Source: DATCYX01 sp963714425
Lineage (GTDB): Bacteria > Chloroflexota > Anaerolineae > Anaerolineales > UBA4823
Direction of reading: 5' to 3'
DNA length: 64,000 nt
Assembly: GCA_963714425.1 (NCBI GenBank)
Contig: CAVQOI010000012.1
Span: 62,001-126,000 of the forward strand
Part shown: positions 16,788-25,529 of the stretch, in pieces
Numbering within the stretch: the stretch's first letter is position 1
Layout of the letters: every line of letters starts with the position of its first letter
Program-made: the position numbers and the translations under genes
Notes under the pieces: generated by a model
What the model was told of the DNA's origin: nothing
The model's input: the letters and a program-made list of their open reading frames with translations, nothing else
The model's database searches: none

Positions 16788-18509
16788 ATGATCCATAACG
16801 TAATAAACAAGCTGCAATGGCCTGGATTTGGCAGGAATAAATTCCAAGGAAACAAGAAATACTGGATCGCCGCCCTTCTTCTGGTCCTGCTGTCCGTTGC
16901 TGGGTTTAGCGCCTACGGCTATTATGTGTCCACCCAGGAGCAATCCAGCGCTGTGACGGACCAGGTCCAGACGGCGATCGCACGCACCGGCGATCTGGTG
17001 GTGTTTGCCTCCGGAGCCGGGCAGGTGATCCCTGCCACCGAGCTAAGCATCGGCTTCGATGAGAGCGGGACGCTCGAGGAAATCCTGGTTCACGTGGGTG
17101 AGAAAGTCCAGGCAGGACAGGCCCTCGCCCGCCTGCAAACGGAAAGGACTGAAGAAGAGGTAGCCCTGGTCGTCGCCCAAGCAGAGCTAGATGTGCTCAC
17201 CGCCCAACAGGCCCTGGAGGATATCTACGAGACCTCACAGATGGATGCCGCTGAGGCTTTGAAAGCAGTTGAAGACGCGGAGGCAGCTCTGGAAGATTTG
17301 CAAGCAAGCCAGCTGGCGAAAGCCGAAGCGCAACAAGCCGTGGCAGTAGCCGAAGAGACCTTGCGATCTGCCTACGCATCGTACAACGGCACCCGCTCCA
17401 CTGCCGACGATAACACCATCGACTACTATTATGCAGAATTATTGCTTGCGCAGGCCGACTTGAGGGATGCCAAACTCGCATTTAAAGAATATGCCCAATT
17501 GCCAGATACCAACCTTGAAAAAGCGCGCATGCAGCTCAAGCTCTCTCAAGCCCAGCAAGCGTATGATAGCGCCCTGCGCTATTACAACGCCGTAACCGGA
17601 ACCGGCAGCGATGTGGACCTGGCGACCACGGCGGCAGAGGTGGCTGTGGTAGAGGCGCAACTGGCGGATGCACAGAGAGTATATGAGCGCCTCAAAGACG
17701 GACCCTCACCAGGCGAGATCGCTGTAGCACAAGCAACACTGGCGCTGGCGAAAGCTGAGTACGAAACCCTGAAAGACGGTCCCGACCCGGCTGAGATCGC
17801 CCTGGCTGAAGCAGAATTGGCGAACGCGAAGGCTCAGCTGGAAGTCGCCCGCGAAAAGCAAGCCGTCATCGAGTTGCTTTCCCCGGTGGATGGCACGATC
17901 CTCTCAATAGACGCAAGCGTTGGCGAAACGGTAGGAACGGCTTCAATGATTACCCTGGCAGATCTTAACCAGCTTGTACTGACGGTGTACCTGGACGAAA
18001 CCGATATTGGCATGGTGGAGGTGGGGTATGAAGCCGATGTGATCTTCGATTCTCTCCCAGACGATGTCTTCAGCGGGCAGGTCATCTCCGTCGACCCCAG
18101 CCTTCAGACTGTATCCAATGTCGCGACGATCGTCGCCCAGGTCCAGCTGGATGAGCAATCCTCTTCTCTGGCGTTATCTTTACCGGTGGGCTCCAACGCC
18201 TCCGTAGACATCATCGGCGGGCGAGCTGAAAATGCTGTGCTCGTCCCCGTGGAAGCCCTGCGTGACCTTGGGGATGGAGAATATGCAGTCTTTGTCATGC
18301 AAGATGGCGAGCCCAAGCTGCGCCTGGTGACCGTTGGCTTGATGGATTACACCAGCGCAGCCATCACCGAAGGTCTGCAAGCGGGTGAGATCGTCACCAC
18401 CGGCGTGGTGGAGACGAGCCAGTCTACCTCGTCACAGGGTGGGACAAGCAGCGGCGCACCGGGTGAAATGCAAGCCCCACCGGTAGACATGATGATCCCG
18501 CCTCCATGA
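16788..18509 (+). CDS. MacA/HlyD-like efflux adaptor, first copy
   Basis: This 573-residue adaptor has an N-terminal membrane anchor (about residues 25-46), a lipoyl-like half-motif (GTLEEILVHVGEKVQAGQ), and a long helical hairpin (about 115-355) with repeats of ERLKDGPSPGEIAVAQATL type. The returning lipoyl half (IELLSPVDGTILSIDASVGE) and beta-barrel (VYLDETDIGMVEVG) follow, with a Pro-rich tail. It should link the MacB-type exporter to the cell surface. AAGGAG lies 7 bases before the ATG at 16788. It is the first gene of a four-gene exporter operon. Confidence 0.88.
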   Translation: MIHNVINKLQWPGFGRNKFQGNKKYWIAALLLVLLSVAGFSAYGYYVSTQEQSSAVTDQVQTAIARTGDLVVFASGAGQVIPATELSIGFDESGTLEEILVHVGEKVQAGQALARLQTERTEEEVALVVAQAELDVLTAQQALEDIYETSQMDAAEALKAVEDAEAALEDLQASQLAKAEAQQAVAVAEETLRSAYASYNGTRSTADDNTIDYYYAELLLAQADLRDAKLAFKEYAQLPDTNLEKARMQLKLSQAQQAYDSALRYYNAVTGTGSDVDLATTAAEVAVVEAQLADAQRVYERLKDGPSPGEIAVAQATLALAKAEYETLKDGPDPAEIALAEAELANAKAQLEVAREKQAVIELLSPVDGTILSIDASVGETVGTASMITLADLNQLVLTVYLDETDIGMVEVGYEADVIFDSLPDDVFSGQVISVDPSLQTVSNVATIVAQVQLDEQSSSLALSLPVGSNASVDIIGGRAENAVLVPVEALRDLGDGEYAVFVMQDGEPKLRLVTVGLMDYTSAAITEGLQAGEIVTTGVVETSQSTSSQGGTSSGAPGEMQAPPVDMMIPPP

Positions 18510-18530
18510 GCGAGCACGTGGAGAATCAGG

Positions 18531-20165
18531 ATGGGTGTGATGAAACCTAAATGGCTCACCTGGGTTTTACTGGCGTCATTCGCAGCAGGCGCTCTGGCTG
18601 GCATCTCCATATTCTCCAGCCGGAGGTCTGCAGAGCTGGTGGATCCCACAGAGAGCACCGTCCATCAGGCGGTAGCCCGGCTGGGGAGCCTGACAGTAAC
18701 TGTCAGCGGCTCTGGAGAAATGGCGCCTGCGACGACGGTCGAGCTGGGGTTCGAGCAGAGCGGTATGCTCACGGAGCTGCTGGTGAAAGCCGGGGATGAA
18801 GTGAGCGCCGGCGAACTTCTGGCGCGCTTGCGAGTGGATAAGACCCCCGCCGAATTTGCTGCTGAGCTGGCTGCCGCTGAGCTGGCGGTCATCCAGGCGG
18901 AACAAGCGCTGGACCAGCTCTATGAGAACGCCCCGCTGGAAACAGCCCAGGCGCTGCTAAGGGTAGAACAAACCGCCTGGGCGCTGGAAGAAGTCCAGCA
19001 CGACGAGCTGGAACGCGCCCTCGCCCAGCAGGCAGTGGCAGAAGCCCAAGAGGCAATCGACGCGGGGGAGATGGCGAAATATATCGCCAATTCATCAGCA
19101 TCCGAGGATGCCATCTATACCGCTTACGCCAGCCTGCTCTTCAAGGAGAAATTGCTCGCCGAGACCGAGAAACAGATCGCCCGCACGCAAAACCAAATCA
19201 AGTCGGCACCCAATGATATGCAAAAACGCATGCTCAAGCGGCAATTAATGAACCTGAACCTCAAGATCGCGGAACAGCGCATCGATATCCAGAACGCCCA
19301 GGCAAGATATGGCAATATGCAAAAGCCAGCCGAGGCGCTCGAGGTGTCTCTGGCTGAGACCCAACTGGACTCCGCCCAGGAACAGCTGGCAAGTGCCCAG
19401 AGAGAGTGGCAAGCTATCCAGAACGGCCCTACCTCCGGAGAGATCGCTGCTGCGCAAGCCGACTACCTTGAAGCTAAGGCGGTGTATGCACGCTTGAAGG
19501 ATGGCGCCGATCCTCAACAGGTCGCCCAACTGGAGACGGCGCTGGAGATCGCCCAGGCGCAGCTGGCTGATGTCCAGGCGGAGGAGCCGACATTGGAGCT
19601 GGTTGCCCCGATGGATGCCACCGTCCTGCAGGTGGATGCCAGCGCTGGCGACCGTATCAGTGCCGGGACCTTCATCACGCTGGCTGACCTGAGGCAACCC
19701 AGTGTGGAGATCTATCTCGACGAAACGGATATCCATGCTGTTCAACCGGGCGATAGCGCGGAGATCGTCTTCGACGCCTTGCCAGACGAAGTCTTCAGTG
19801 GAGTAATCGCCCTGGTCGACCCAAGCCTGTTGGACACGAGCAACACATCCGCAGGACGGGTATGGGCGCAGCTGGATGCAACCACACCAAAATCAGTCAT
19901 GCTCCCGGTCGGGCTCAATGCCAGCGTCGATATCATCACAGGTCGCGTTGATGAAAGCGTGCTGGTGCCCGTCGAAGCTCTGCGACACGATGGCTCGGGA
20001 GTCACCAGGGTGTACGTCCTGCGGGATGGCACCTGGGAACAAATAAAAGTATCTGTCGGTTTGGAGGATCTAACCACGGCAGAAATCCTGGACGGGCTGG
20101 TAGCCGGAGATATTGTCGCAATTGGCGATATGACTTCAATTTCAGGGGCAGGAGGAATTCAATGA
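18531..20165 (+). CDS. MacA/HlyD-like efflux adaptor, second copy
   Basis: This 544-residue adaptor is a paralogue of the previous one, with the same order: N-terminal anchor or lipoprotein-like signal (LLASFAAGALAGISIF), lipoyl half (GMLTELLVKAGDEVSAGE), a helical hairpin with a glutamine/lysine-rich tip (about 190-250), a second lipoyl half (LELVAPMDATVLQVDASAGD) and the barrel (IYLDETDIHAVQPG). It begins 21 bases after the first copy, behind GTGGAGA, and overlaps the ATPase start by 4 bases (ATGA). The two may form a mixed adaptor ring. Confidence 0.88.
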   Translation: MGVMKPKWLTWVLLASFAAGALAGISIFSSRRSAELVDPTESTVHQAVARLGSLTVTVSGSGEMAPATTVELGFEQSGMLTELLVKAGDEVSAGELLARLRVDKTPAEFAAELAAAELAVIQAEQALDQLYENAPLETAQALLRVEQTAWALEEVQHDELERALAQQAVAEAQEAIDAGEMAKYIANSSASEDAIYTAYASLLFKEKLLAETEKQIARTQNQIKSAPNDMQKRMLKRQLMNLNLKIAEQRIDIQNAQARYGNMQKPAEALEVSLAETQLDSAQEQLASAQREWQAIQNGPTSGEIAAAQADYLEAKAVYARLKDGADPQQVAQLETALEIAQAQLADVQAEEPTLELVAPMDATVLQVDASAGDRISAGTFITLADLRQPSVEIYLDETDIHAVQPGDSAEIVFDALPDEVFSGVIALVDPSLLDTSNTSAGRVWAQLDATTPKSVMLPVGLNASVDIITGRVDESVLVPVEALRHDGSGVTRVYVLRDGTWEQIKVSVGLEDLTTAEILDGLVAGDIVAIGDMTSISGAGGIQ

Positions 20166-20923
20166 GCGAACCACCCATCATCCAAACCATCAACCTGGCC
20201 AAGATTTACGGCATGGGCGATATCCAGGTGGAAGCGCTGAGAGAGGTTGACCTGGAGATCCGCCAGGGCGAGTTTGTCGCTGTGATGGGTCCCTCCGGGT
20301 CGGGGAAGAGCACGCTGATGAACATCCTGGGCTGCCTGGACCGCCCCACCAGCGGGCAATACGTCCTGGCGGGCGAAGACGTCAGCGACCTGGATAAAGT
20401 CCGGCTGGCGCGCATCCGCAACCGGCAGATCGGCTTCGTCTTCCAGTCATATAACCTGCTGGCACGCACCAGCGCCCTGGAAAACGTCATGCTGCCCTTG
20501 TTGTACGATCACACCAATAACACCAGCGAGGCCAAACAGCGCGAGAAGGCGCTGAGGGTGCTTGAATCGGTGGGGTTGGCTGAGAGGGTACACCACCAGC
20601 CGCAAGAGCTCTCCGGGGGGCAGAGCCAGCGCGTCGCTATCGCCCGCGCCCTGGTCAACGACCCCATCCTGCTGCTGGCAGACGAGCCAACCGGCAACCT
20701 GGACTCGCACTCCGGGCAGGAGATCATGGCGCTGCTTGTCGACCTGAACGCCCGTGGCAGTACCATCGTGATGGTCACCCACGAAGACGATATCGCCGGG
20801 CATGCCAAGCGTGTCATCCATTTCCTGGATGGCCGCGTGGTTACCGACCGGCTTAACGGGCATCACGCTCGCGAGCGTGTGATCCGCTCGTTGAAGGAGG
20901 AGGTGAAACATGTCGCTGTCTAA
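20162..20923 (+). CDS. MacB/LolD-type ABC transporter ATPase
   Basis: This 253-residue ATPase has Walker A (GPSGSGKST, about residues 41-49), the Q-loop (GFVFQSYNLL), signature (LSGGQSQRVAIARAL), Walker B (ILLLADEPTGNLD) and H-loop (VMVTHEDD), all intact. The LARTSALENVMLP segment is typical of the MacB/LolD/FtsE class. It would power the permease encoded next, whose start it overlaps by 14 bases. Confidence 0.95.
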   Translation: MSEPPIIQTINLAKIYGMGDIQVEALREVDLEIRQGEFVAVMGPSGSGKSTLMNILGCLDRPTSGQYVLAGEDVSDLDKVRLARIRNRQIGFVFQSYNLLARTSALENVMLPLLYDHTNNTSEAKQREKALRVLESVGLAERVHHQPQELSGGQSQRVAIARALVNDPILLLADEPTGNLDSHSGQEIMALLVDLNARGSTIVMVTHEDDIAGHAKRVIHFLDGRVVTDRLNGHHARERVIRSLKEEVKHVAV

Positions 20924-22136
20924 AGTCATCTCCATCGCCTGGAAAGGTCTCAACCGCAATAAGCTGCGCTCGCTACTTACCATGTTAGGGGTGATTATTG
21001 GGGTATCAGCGGTGATTATCATGGTCTCGGTGAGCACAGGGACAGAGACCACCATCCAGGAGCGCATCAACACCCTGGGCACCAACCTGTTGTTTGTCCA
21101 ATCCAGCTTCACACGCGGCGGACCAGGCCAACAGCCTACGGGCGGGCTGGTATTCGACGACTCCACCGCAATAGCCGATCAGGTCAACGGGGTGAAAGGC
21201 GTGGTGGTTGAGCAAAACAGCAGCGAGACGGTGAAAGCCAGCAATGTGACCATCGAAGCTGTATCCGTCCTGGGCACTACACCCGACTTCCCCTCGGTGC
21301 GCGATATCGACGTCGCCAATGGGCGCTACTTCACCCAGACCGACCTGGATCGCAAGCAGAAGGTCGCCGTACTAGGGGCTTCTTTGGCTGAAGAGTTGTT
21401 CGGCGAGACCACTGCCCTCGGTCAGGTAATCCGGGTCGGCGATACCAAGCTCACTGTGGTCGGCGTCATGGCGCAAAAGGGCATGTCTGGCAACGTGGAT
21501 TACGATACCTATTTGTTTACACCGATCACGGTCGTCTTCGAGAAATTCACACCCAACCAGTTCGCCCGTCTTTTTGGCGACCGGGTTCGTATGATCTATG
21601 TCGAGGTGGAAAACCCGGAGGTCATGGAAGACGTGATAACCCAGATCGAGCTGCTGCTCGCCAAACGTCATGAAGTATCCCTGGATTCTTTGGATTTCAC
21701 CATCCGCACCCAGGAAGACATCATCGAAACCCAGGAAGCCACGACGGCAGCATTCCGCAACCTGCTGGGTTGGGTGGCGGGCGTCTCCCTGCTGGTGGGC
21801 GGGATCGGCATCATGAACATCATGCTGGTCAGCGTCACCGAGCGCACGCGCGAGATCGGCATCCGCCAATCGGTGGGTGCCACGCCCAGCGATATCCGCA
21901 TGCAGTTTCTCACCGAGGCGCTGCTGCTCAGCCTGGCGGGAGGGTTAATCGGCGTGGGTACAGGGATCGGCGGCTCGTGGGTATTCGGAGCCTTAGGGGC
22001 TATGCGCACCGTAGTGGCGCCAATCTCGATCGTGGTGGCGTTCTCCTCCGCAGCCGCAGTAGGCATCTTCTTTGGCTACTACCCGGCGAATAAAGCCGCC
22101 CAGCTCGACCCGATCGAGGCGCTACGGCACGAATGA
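20910..22136 (+). CDS. MacB-type ABC transporter permease
   Basis: This 408-residue permease begins with a MacB-type N-terminus (SIAWKGLNRNKLRSLLTMLGVIIGVSAVI), has a periplasmic-type MacB_PCD domain of about 220 residues (residues 50-270) and a C-terminal FtsX domain with three membrane helices (GGIGIMNIMLVSVTERTREIGIRQSVGA). With the ATPase and adaptors it forms a mechanotransmission-type exporter of peptides, lipids or macrolide-like compounds. The substrate is unknown. In a possibly single-membrane host, an adaptor-dependent pump of this type would not reach an outer-membrane channel. Confidence 0.93.
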   Translation: MSLSKVISIAWKGLNRNKLRSLLTMLGVIIGVSAVIIMVSVSTGTETTIQERINTLGTNLLFVQSSFTRGGPGQQPTGGLVFDDSTAIADQVNGVKGVVVEQNSSETVKASNVTIEAVSVLGTTPDFPSVRDIDVANGRYFTQTDLDRKQKVAVLGASLAEELFGETTALGQVIRVGDTKLTVVGVMAQKGMSGNVDYDTYLFTPITVVFEKFTPNQFARLFGDRVRMIYVEVENPEVMEDVITQIELLLAKRHEVSLDSLDFTIRTQEDIIETQEATTAAFRNLLGWVAGVSLLVGGIGIMNIMLVSVTERTREIGIRQSVGATPSDIRMQFLTEALLLSLAGGLIGVGTGIGGSWVFGALGAMRTVVAPISIVVAFSSAAAVGIFFGYYPANKAAQLDPIEALRHE

Positions 22137-22195
22137 TTAAATGAGAGGGACACCGATAAAACCATCATGGGATGTTGGAATTCCAATGGCAACTA

Positions 22196-22227
22196 AATCC
22201 GCGCTAATCCGTCTCAATCCGTGTCCA
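22196..22227 (-). repeat. Word repeat, aatccg...aatccgtgtcc type
   Basis: The words aatccgcgct, aatccgtctc and aatccgtgtcc recur within 32 bases. On the other strand they read ggacacggatt, the words seen after nurA at 5757-5790. Confidence 0.5.
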
Positions 22228-22272
22228 AAGTGATCTCTACAGGACAGTAGCTCTAACAAAAAGGATAAAGAC

Positions 22273-22977
22273 ATGATAAAACGATTCATATGGCTCTCCG
22301 TCAGCTTACTGGCTATTGCACTTACCGCCTGCGGCAACGTAGCCGCCTCTTCAAACCAACCTCCGGGAAGCGAAGCCAGCCTCTCGCTGCTCACTGCTGA
22401 CTACGAGGACGCCCTACCGCTCGAGCTGCAGCTTGCTTATGGAACGCTGAACCTCGAAGGCACAGAGAATGAGGTGGATGCGCAATTGGCTGCCGATCTG
22501 CTGCCTTTGTGGAAAGCGGTGCGCAGCTTGAGCGATAGCGATACGGTCGCTGCGGGAGAAGTTCAAGGATTGTTCAAACAGATTCAGGAGACCATGACGC
22601 CTGAGCAGGTGCAGGCGATTGCCGGTATGCACCTGACACGTCAAAATATGGCTGAGATCTCCGAAAAATTGGGCTTGCAGTTTGCACCCGGCGGTGGTCG
22701 TTTCGGGGAAATTTCACCTGAGATGCAGGCTACAGTGGAAGCCGCTCGTGAGAGCGGGCAGGCGCCTCCGGGAGGGTTCGGCGGCGGGGGGGGCGGCTTT
22801 ATCCCCGGCGGGGGTCCCGGTGGCGAAGGCTTTGGACGTGGCGGGGAGCCGGGTCAGGCGAATCCCGAACTGCAAGCCACAGCGCAGGCCCGGCGCACGC
22901 AGCGGTCGGGGACGAACCCTGGCATCCCAGCTCCGGTGCTGGATGCAGTGATCAGTTATTTGGAAGGGAAGATATAA
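22273..22977 (+). CDS. Lipoprotein of unknown function at the exporter operon end
   Basis: This 234-residue protein has a signal peptide with lipobox ALTAC (Cys about residue 20). A helical region contains PEQVQAIAGMHLTRQNMAEISEKLGL, and a Gly-rich segment of about 35 residues (about 165-200) follows. The ATG has a weak AAGGATAAAG site. It is on the exporter strand, 136 bases after the permease, and may belong to that operon. The motif MTPEQVQAI recalls periplasmic CpxP/Spy-like helical proteins, but similarity is not demonstrable by eye. Confidence 0.7.
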   Translation: MIKRFIWLSVSLLAIALTACGNVAASSNQPPGSEASLSLLTADYEDALPLELQLAYGTLNLEGTENEVDAQLAADLLPLWKAVRSLSDSDTVAAGEVQGLFKQIQETMTPEQVQAIAGMHLTRQNMAEISEKLGLQFAPGGGRFGEISPEMQATVEAARESGQAPPGGFGGGGGGFIPGGGPGGEGFGRGGEPGQANPELQATAQARRTQRSGTNPGIPAPVLDAVISYLEGKI

Positions 22978-23117
22978 ACGCAGGAGCGGGTATGACCAGC
23001 TCCCACCAGGTAGGAAACAAGAATTGCGGGTTGGATCATTAGATTTTTGTGGGAAGCGGTCTGTGCCCAGAATCCTTTGAGGAGATCGAGAGATAGCAAT
23101 CCTACTTGGGTGGTCCT

Positions 23118-23219
23118 GTCATTGAGAGGGAGCACTTCGGGCGAGCGAAGCAATCTCTCTCTTTCTTTAATCCACCATCAGATTGCATCGCCGGGCTGGC
23201 GCCCTCCTCGCAATGACGG
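23118..23219. repeat. gtcattg...caatgac palindromic repeat unit
   Basis: The unit starts with gtcattgagaggg...cgaagcaatctctc and ends with cctcgcaatgac, so its ends are inverted repeats. Related units lie at 42845-43013 and 46579-46668. It separates the convergent lipoprotein and histidine kinase genes. Confidence 0.7.
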
Positions 23220-23238
23220 AAAAAATTCGACATTGCCC

Positions 23239-24612
23239 TCAGGTCGCCAACGGAAACACAATTGTAAAGCGCGTGCCCTCACCCAGGCGGCTCTCCACAG
23301 AGATCGTTCCCCCCTGAGCCTCCACCAATGATTTGGCGATAGCCAGGCCCAGCCCCGATTCACCCTGGATATTCTGGCGTGCCTGGTCGCCTCGGAAAGA
23401 GCGCTCAAAGATATTGGGCATATCGTCTGCGTCAATGCCAGCGCCATTATCACTCACGCTCAGATACACCTCTCCCCGGTTGGACAAGCCCGCCGAGAGC
23501 ATAATCTCACCTCCAGTCGGCGTATAGCGCAGGGCGTTGCTCATCAAGTTGCCCAGGACTTGCGCCACGCGGTCGGCATCCACCACGATCTCGGGTAAAT
23601 CCGCGGGGACCTCCATGCTGACTTGGACCTGCTTCTGCTCCGCCTGGACGCGATATGCCCCAGCCGCGCGCCGCATCAAGACCTGCGGAGAGACAGGCTG
23701 TGTGTCCAGGGGGAGCTCCCCGGCATCTGCCAGGGAGAGAGTCTTCAAATCCTCAATCAGGTAGCTGAGGTGTTTTGCTTCTGTGTGCAGGATGTCAAAC
23801 GTTTCCACATTAGGTGCCAGCTTGCCGTCTGCAAGCGCTTCGCTATAGCCCAGGATCACGCTGAGCGGCGTGCGCAGGTCATGGGCGATGTCTGCGGTCA
23901 TCTTGCGGCGTAGCTGATTGGCGCGAGCTAACTCAGCGCTCATCTGGTTGAAGGAAGTCGCCAGCGCCCCCAGCTCATCTTGCGAGCGCACTTTCACCTG
24001 TTGCCCCAGCTCGCCTTTTGCTAAAGCCTGAGTAGCGACAGTAAGCTCGCGCAGCGAGCGTGTCAGGTTATAAGCCAGGAAGCCTCCCAGTAAAAGCGCT
24101 ACCAGGGTGGCCGCGATGGCGCTATAAAGAGTAGCCTGCCCTACGTTGAGAAGAAAATTCCCTTCAGGCGTATCCGCTCTCCACCGATCCAGTGCTGGGT
24201 TGAAGAGCAGCCATCCCACGGTTTCGCCATCCACAATCAGGGGTTCACCCTTCTTTAAATCCGACTGGGAAATGACCCTGCCCAAGTCTTCGCGCTTGCC
24301 ACCTGCAACAACAACCCCTTGGGTGTTGGCAATCGTGAACAGGGTGCGGCGAACCTCCCAGCGGGGCTCGAAATTTGGATTTGGAGCCGGTGACGATCCT
24401 TGCGGCCGGAAGATGGACTCCACACCTTCCCAGCTTCTATTCACCTGATAATAATGGGTGATGTTGTCCACCAGAGTTTGCTGGTTTTGGTCCAGGATCA
24501 GGCGATCGAATTCGCGTTGTGTACGCTGGCGCACGAAGAAAGCCACGAGGATCGCGCCGGTAAGACCAACGAGGAGAAAAGCCAGGGTGAGCTTAGAAGC
24601 CAGGGATCGCAT
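23239..24612 (-). CDS. Sensor histidine kinase with HAMP domain
   Basis: This 457-residue kinase has two membrane helices (about 7-26 and 165-187) around an extracytoplasmic sensor of about 140 residues, then HAMP (about 188-240), the phosphoacceptor box MTADIAHDLRTPLSVILG (His about 245) and the ATPase domain with N box (NLMSNALRYT), G1 (SDNGAGID) and G2 (GLGLAIAKSLV). It phosphorylates the response regulator encoded 10 bases upstream in the same transcript. The convergent exporter operon is a plausible target. Confidence 0.95.
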   Translation of the reverse strand: MRSLASKLTLAFLLVGLTGAILVAFFVRQRTQREFDRLILDQNQQTLVDNITHYYQVNRSWEGVESIFRPQGSSPAPNPNFEPRWEVRRTLFTIANTQGVVVAGGKREDLGRVISQSDLKKGEPLIVDGETVGWLLFNPALDRWRADTPEGNFLLNVGQATLYSAIAATLVALLLGGFLAYNLTRSLRELTVATQALAKGELGQQVKVRSQDELGALATSFNQMSAELARANQLRRKMTADIAHDLRTPLSVILGYSEALADGKLAPNVETFDILHTEAKHLSYLIEDLKTLSLADAGELPLDTQPVSPQVLMRRAAGAYRVQAEQKQVQVSMEVPADLPEIVVDADRVAQVLGNLMSNALRYTPTGGEIMLSAGLSNRGEVYLSVSDNGAGIDADDMPNIFERSFRGDQARQNIQGESGLGLAIAKSLVEAQGGTISVESRLGEGTRFTIVFPLAT

Positions 24613-24622
24613 GGGCTCCTAC

Positions 24623-25315
24623 CTAATCCCCGCGCAGCGGGGCGAAACGATATCCCACGCCATATACAGTCTCGACGTATCGAGGCTTACTCGACTCAGG
24701 CTCGATCTTCGCCCGCAGATTCCGGATGTGCACATCGATCGTACGCTCGTATCCCTCGAAAGATGTCCCCTGCAGGCGGTCTAACAATTCCAGACGTGAA
24801 AACGCCCGGCCTGGAGCCGCCATTAAAGTCGCCAGCAACTCGAACTCGGAGGGGGTCAAATCCATCTGCCGCCCGCTTACCATCACGACCCTCCCGAGGC
24901 GATCCAGGGTGATGTCTGCGGCACGCAGGATGTCTTGCTCGACGATCTGTTTCTCCAATCGCCTAAGGACGGCGCGCACACGGGCTGCCAGCTCGCGCAT
25001 GCTGAAGGGCTTGGTCACGTAATCATCGGCGCCCAGCTCCAGACCCAGCACACGGTCGTTCTCGTCCAGCTTCGCGGTCAGAATGATGGTGGCAGTATCC
25101 GCCTCACGGTGGTGGAGGCGCAGGAACTCGTAACCGCCCATCTCGGGCATCATCAAGTCCAGGATGATCAGATCAGGCTTCTCCTGGCGAGCGACGAACA
25201 GGGCTTCCTGTCCATTGCTGGCGGACACGACCTCAAACCCCTCCTGGGAGAGGTACTGCTTTAAGAGCGATCGCAGCTCTTTCTTATCATCGACGACGAG
25301 GATCTTCTTGGTCAT
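24623..25315 (-). CDS. OmpR/PhoB-family response regulator
   Basis: This 230-residue regulator has a receiver domain starting ILVVDDKKELR, with the phosphoacceptor Asp in LIILDLMMPEMGG (about residue 54) and the Lys in DDYVTKPFSMRELAARV. The C-terminal winged-helix DNA-binding domain ends with GTSFEGYERTIDVHIRNLR and VYGVGYRF. I chose the ATG at 25315, where the receiver strand begins; longer frames reach into the promoter. Confidence 0.96.
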   Translation of the reverse strand: MTKKILVVDDKKELRSLLKQYLSQEGFEVVSASNGQEALFVARQEKPDLIILDLMMPEMGGYEFLRLHHREADTATIILTAKLDENDRVLGLELGADDYVTKPFSMRELAARVRAVLRRLEKQIVEQDILRAADITLDRLGRVVMVSGRQMDLTPSEFELLATLMAAPGRAFSRLELLDRLQGTSFEGYERTIDVHIRNLRAKIEPESSKPRYVETVYGVGYRFAPLRGD

Positions 25316-25330
25316 TGTGGAATTATAAAT

Positions 25331-25359
25331 ACTATAAACGATTGCGTTTTGAGTGTCAA
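25331..25359 (-). promoter_or_regulatory. Promoter of the response regulator/kinase operon
   Basis: On the minus strand a perfect TTGACA (25354-25359) and TATAGT (25331-25336) are separated by exactly 17 bases, 16 bases upstream of the regulator ATG. The transcript would therefore have a very short 5' leader. Confidence 0.82.
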
Positions 25360-25409
25360 AGACATTTTTAGACGATTTACATATCGATAGGTGAGAGGCA
25401 GATGCGTGT

Positions 25410-25437
25410 GGAGCGCAGCGTTTGGACGCTGCGCTCC
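25410..25437. repeat. 12-bp perfect hairpin, TTGG loop
   Basis: Arms 25410-25421 and 25426-25437 (GGAGCGCAGCGT and its complement) surround a TTGG loop in the spacer between the secreted repeat protein and the response regulator. It has no U-run on either side. Confidence 0.75.
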
Positions 25438-25529
25438 TTGAGCAGGGGCACAAACCCGCTCCTGGATTTCATTCTGCTCTCCGGTTCGGTATTCTGAAAC
25501 GGATGAGAGCGCTTGTGCCCCTGGAACTG

